DNA of 64,000 bases from positions 558,001 through 622,000 of the forward strand of contig NZ_BMSY01000002.1 of NCBI RefSeq assembly GCF_014649395.1. The letters are read 5' to 3'. A model generated the notes under the pieces. The model worked only from the letters and a program-made list of their open reading frames with translations, was not told where the DNA came from and did no database searches. Positions 62,246 through 64,000 of this stretch are shown here, piece after piece. This DNA is from Streptomyces aureoverticillatus (lineage in GTDB: Bacteria; Actinomycetota; Actinomycetes; Streptomycetales; Streptomycetaceae). Within the stretch, counting starts at the first letter, position 1. Each line of letters begins with the position of its first letter. A program made the translations under genes and the position numbers.

Positions 62246-62362
62246 GGGGCGCGGGGAACTGCGCGCTCAGCCCAAGAAAAGCCGCAGACGCGTCTGCCAA
62301 ATTGCTGAGCAGACGCGTCTGCGGCTTTTTCGTGGCTGGCCGCGCAGTTCCCCGCGCCCCTT
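62246..62362. terminator. Nested inverted repeat downstream of the HAD gene (copy 2)
   Basis: The inner arms AGCCGCAGACGCGTCTGC (62280-62297) and its complement (62309-62326) are followed by TTTTT. The outer arms GGGGCGCGGGGAACTGCGCG (62247-62266) and 62341-62360 enclose them. The arms are nearly identical to those of the copy at 57108-57226. On the minus strand it follows the HAD phosphatase stop. Confidence 0.85.
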
Positions 62363-62393
62363 AAGGGAACAGTCCCTGAGGTGGGCCTCGGGG

Positions 62394-63173
62394 TCAGACG
62401 CGGTCCACCAGGTCCGCGATGGAGTCGACGATGTTCGAGGGGCGGAACGGGTGGCGGTCGATGTCGGCGCGGGTCGTCAGGCCCGTGAGGACCAGGAAGG
62501 TCTCCATGCCCGCTTCCAGTCCGGCGAGGACATCCGTGTCCATGCGGTCACCGATCATCGCGCTGGTCTCCGAGTGCGCCCCGATCGCGTTCAGCCCCGT
62601 CCGCATCATCAGAGGATTCGGCTTGCCCGCGAAGTACGGCTGCTTGCCGGTCGCCTTCGTGATGAGGGCGGCCACGGCACCGGTGGCGGGCAGCGGGCCC
62701 TCCGTGGAGGGGCCCGTCTCGTCGGGGTTGGTGCAGATGAACCGCGCGCCGCCGTTGATGAGCCGGACGGCCTTCGTCATGGCCTCGAACGAGTACGTCC
62801 GGGTCTCGCCGAGGACCACGTAGTCGGGCGCGTGGTCGGTGAGGACGTACCCGATGTCGTGCAGGGCCGTGGTGAGACCGGCCTCGCCGATGACGTACGC
62901 CGTGCCGCCCGGCCGCTGGTCGTCGAGGAACTTCGCGGTGGCGAGCGCGGAGGTCCAGATGTTGTCGACGGGGACTTCGAGCCCCATGCGGGTCAGTCGC
63001 GCCTGGAGGTCACGGGCGGTGTAGATGGAGTTGTTCGTGAGGACCAGGAACGGCTTCCCGGACTCGCGGAGCTTCTTGATGAACGCGTCGGCGCCGGGGA
63101 TCGGCACGCCTTCGTGGATGAGTACGCCGTCCATGTCGGTGAGCCACGATTCGATGGGCTTGCGCTCTGCCAT
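62394..63173 (-). CDS. HAD-superfamily hydrolase (NagD-like, subclass IIA)
   Basis: A 259-residue phosphatase. Motif I is WLTDMDGVLIHEG (~10-22), motif II LVLTNNS (~45), and the motif III/IV region has FAGKPNPLMMR and MIGDRMDTDVLAGLEAGM. The C2-cap arrangement between motifs II and III marks subclass IIA (NagD, p-nitrophenyl phosphatase). The substrate is unknown, probably a sugar or nucleotide phosphate. The ATG at 63173 (MAERKPIESW) is preferred over the one 9 nt upstream. A GGAGTGC site lies about 8 nt upstream. Confidence 0.9.
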   Translation of the reverse strand: MAERKPIESWLTDMDGVLIHEGVPIPGADAFIKKLRESGKPFLVLTNNSIYTARDLQARLTRMGLEVPVDNIWTSALATAKFLDDQRPGGTAYVIGEAGLTTALHDIGYVLTDHAPDYVVLGETRTYSFEAMTKAVRLINGGARFICTNPDETGPSTEGPLPATGAVAALITKATGKQPYFAGKPNPLMMRTGLNAIGAHSETSAMIGDRMDTDVLAGLEAGMETFLVLTGLTTRADIDRHPFRPSNIVDSIADLVDRV

Positions 63174-63367
63174 GGGGTGCACTCCTGCGGTCTGCGCGAA
63201 CTGAAACTGCTGGGGGCGCCGGGACGCCAGTGTTCCGGCGCCCCCAGCGTAATCACGAAGCGCTGATCTTCACCCCGTCGATCACCCTTAACCAGTCGGG
63301 GCCTCCGCCGGCTCGGGGCCTCCGCCGGCTCGGGGCGACGGCTGGTTCGGGGCGACAGCGGCGGTGC

Positions 63368-64000
63368 TCAGCTGCCGGTGGCCGACTTCCAGTCCTCGAC
63401 GTACGACTTGAGGTTCTCGGAGATGTCGGCCCAGTCCGGCTCGAAGACCTCGACGCCGTCGATGATCTTGTCGAGGGCGATGGCGTTGGCGTCGGTGGCC
63501 TTGATGTCCTTGCGCGCGGCGAAGCCGCCGCCGATCTCGCTGACCTGCTGCTGCGCCTTCCGGCTGAGCAGGTAGTCGAGGAACTTCCTGGCGTTGGCGT
63601 CGTGCGGGGCCTTGTTCACCAGGCCGGCGGCGTACGGCAGCGCGAAGGTGGTGGGCTTCTTGCCCTGCTTCGCCGGGAACCAGATGCCGAGGTTCGGCAT
63701 GTCCTTGGACTGCGCGTAGTTCATCTGTACGTCGCCGTTGGCCACGAGCAGTTCGCCCTTGTCGACCTTGGGGGCGAGCTTGCCGGTGGAGGCGGACGGG
63801 CCGACGTTGTTGGACTGGAGCTTCTCCAGGTACTTCATGGCGGGCTCCTTGCCGCCGAAGTCGTGCATCGCCTTGATGAGGACGGCGGTCCCGTCGCCCG
63901 CGACACCGGGTGTGGAGTACTGGAGCTTGTTCTTGTACGAGTCGTCCGTCAGCTCGTCCCAGGTCCTGGGCGCCTTGGAGCCGCCCAGCTCCTTCTTGTT
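63368..64000 (-). CDS. ABC transporter solute-binding protein, C-terminal part (5' end outside window)
   Basis: The reading frame is open to the window end, and 210 residues are visible. It contains WDELTDDSYKNKLQYSTPGVAGDGTAVLIKAMHDFGG, GDVQMNYAQSKDMPNLGIWFPAKQG and FALPYAAGLVNKAPHDANARKFLDYLLSRKAQQQVSEIGGGFAARKDI. This resembles the 2-aminoethylphosphonate/thiamine/iron class of type II solute-binding proteins. The ligand cannot be fixed from this part. The signal peptide and lipobox lie off the window. A short GGGGCCTCCGCCGGCTC tandem repeat (63297-63330) follows its stop. Confidence 0.82.
   Translation of the reverse strand, partial: NKKELGGSKAPRTWDELTDDSYKNKLQYSTPGVAGDGTAVLIKAMHDFGGKEPAMKYLEKLQSNNVGPSASTGKLAPKVDKGELLVANGDVQMNYAQSKDMPNLGIWFPAKQGKKPTTFALPYAAGLVNKAPHDANARKFLDYLLSRKAQQQVSEIGGGFAARKDIKATDANAIALDKIIDGVEVFEPDWADISENLKSYVEDWKSATGS

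Noticed and set aside
1..64000. CRISPR arrays, insertion sequences, integrases or rRNA genes
   Set aside because: No spacer-type repeats, transposase or integrase motifs, or rRNA-like sequence were seen. The tandem repeats have no unique spacers.

Overview
The window is about 72-75% GC, with dense, often overlapping genes, frequent GTG starts, SARP, MocR, GAF-ANTAR and GntR regulators, and the hyphal-tip cellulose-like gene set cslA-glxA. This is a Streptomyces or very close relative. Nothing was searched; all identities come from motifs read in the translations.

Positions 1 to about 41750 hold what looks like one biosynthetic gene cluster for a small halogenated lipopeptide. The left edge supplies tryptophan (3' end of trpE, then trpG, trpD, trpC, with a MocR-type regulator). 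The core is one NRPS of 3554 residues with domain order C-A-T-E-C-A-T-C-T-TE. Its third module has no A domain; a free-standing A domain (37153-38748) with an Asp-type specificity code, plus MbtH, can fill that gap. The code read from A2 resembles the kynurenine code of daptomycin synthetase, and the cluster carries its own tryptophan 2,3-dioxygenase, kynurenine formamidase and flavin-dependent tryptophan halogenase with a flavin reductase. A SyrP-like oxygenase suggests beta-hydroxylation of the Asp. A KS-alpha/KS-beta/ACP/ketoreductase set and a DsbA/HCCA-isomerase-like protein probably build an unsaturated acyl starter for the first C domain. The inferred scaffold is acyl - D-residue (A1 code unusual and acidic) - (chloro)kynurenine - (hydroxy)Asp, released by the TE. 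A P450 and a membrane protein have no assigned step. Export is covered by an ABC-2 permease whose ATPase lies 27 kb away beside mbtH, an FtsX-type ABC pair and an MMPL protein.

The clearest non-coding signal is a set of four minus-strand promoters (in front of the NRPS, ACP, mbtH and MMPL genes). Each carries CTGACA-like heptamers at an exact 11-bp period, followed at the same 14-nt distance by a CATNNN hexamer. This is the geometry of SARP binding sites, and a SARP gene lies in the cluster.

From about 42 kb to the end the content is ordinary chromosome: a GH114 lipoprotein, a two-component system, an acyl-CoA synthetase-like protein, an AA10 lytic polysaccharide monooxygenase, a small kinase, a band-7 protein, an NlpC/P60-type cell-wall enzyme, tRNA-Lys(CTT), a FadR-type regulator, cslA-glxA and a convergent GH6 glucanase, a GAF-ANTAR regulator, a cobalamin riboswitch with cbtB-cbtA, a class F sortase with a surface protein, a HAD phosphatase and the C-terminal part of an ABC solute-binding protein. 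Intergenic regions hold several tandem repeats and two near-identical nested inverted repeats.
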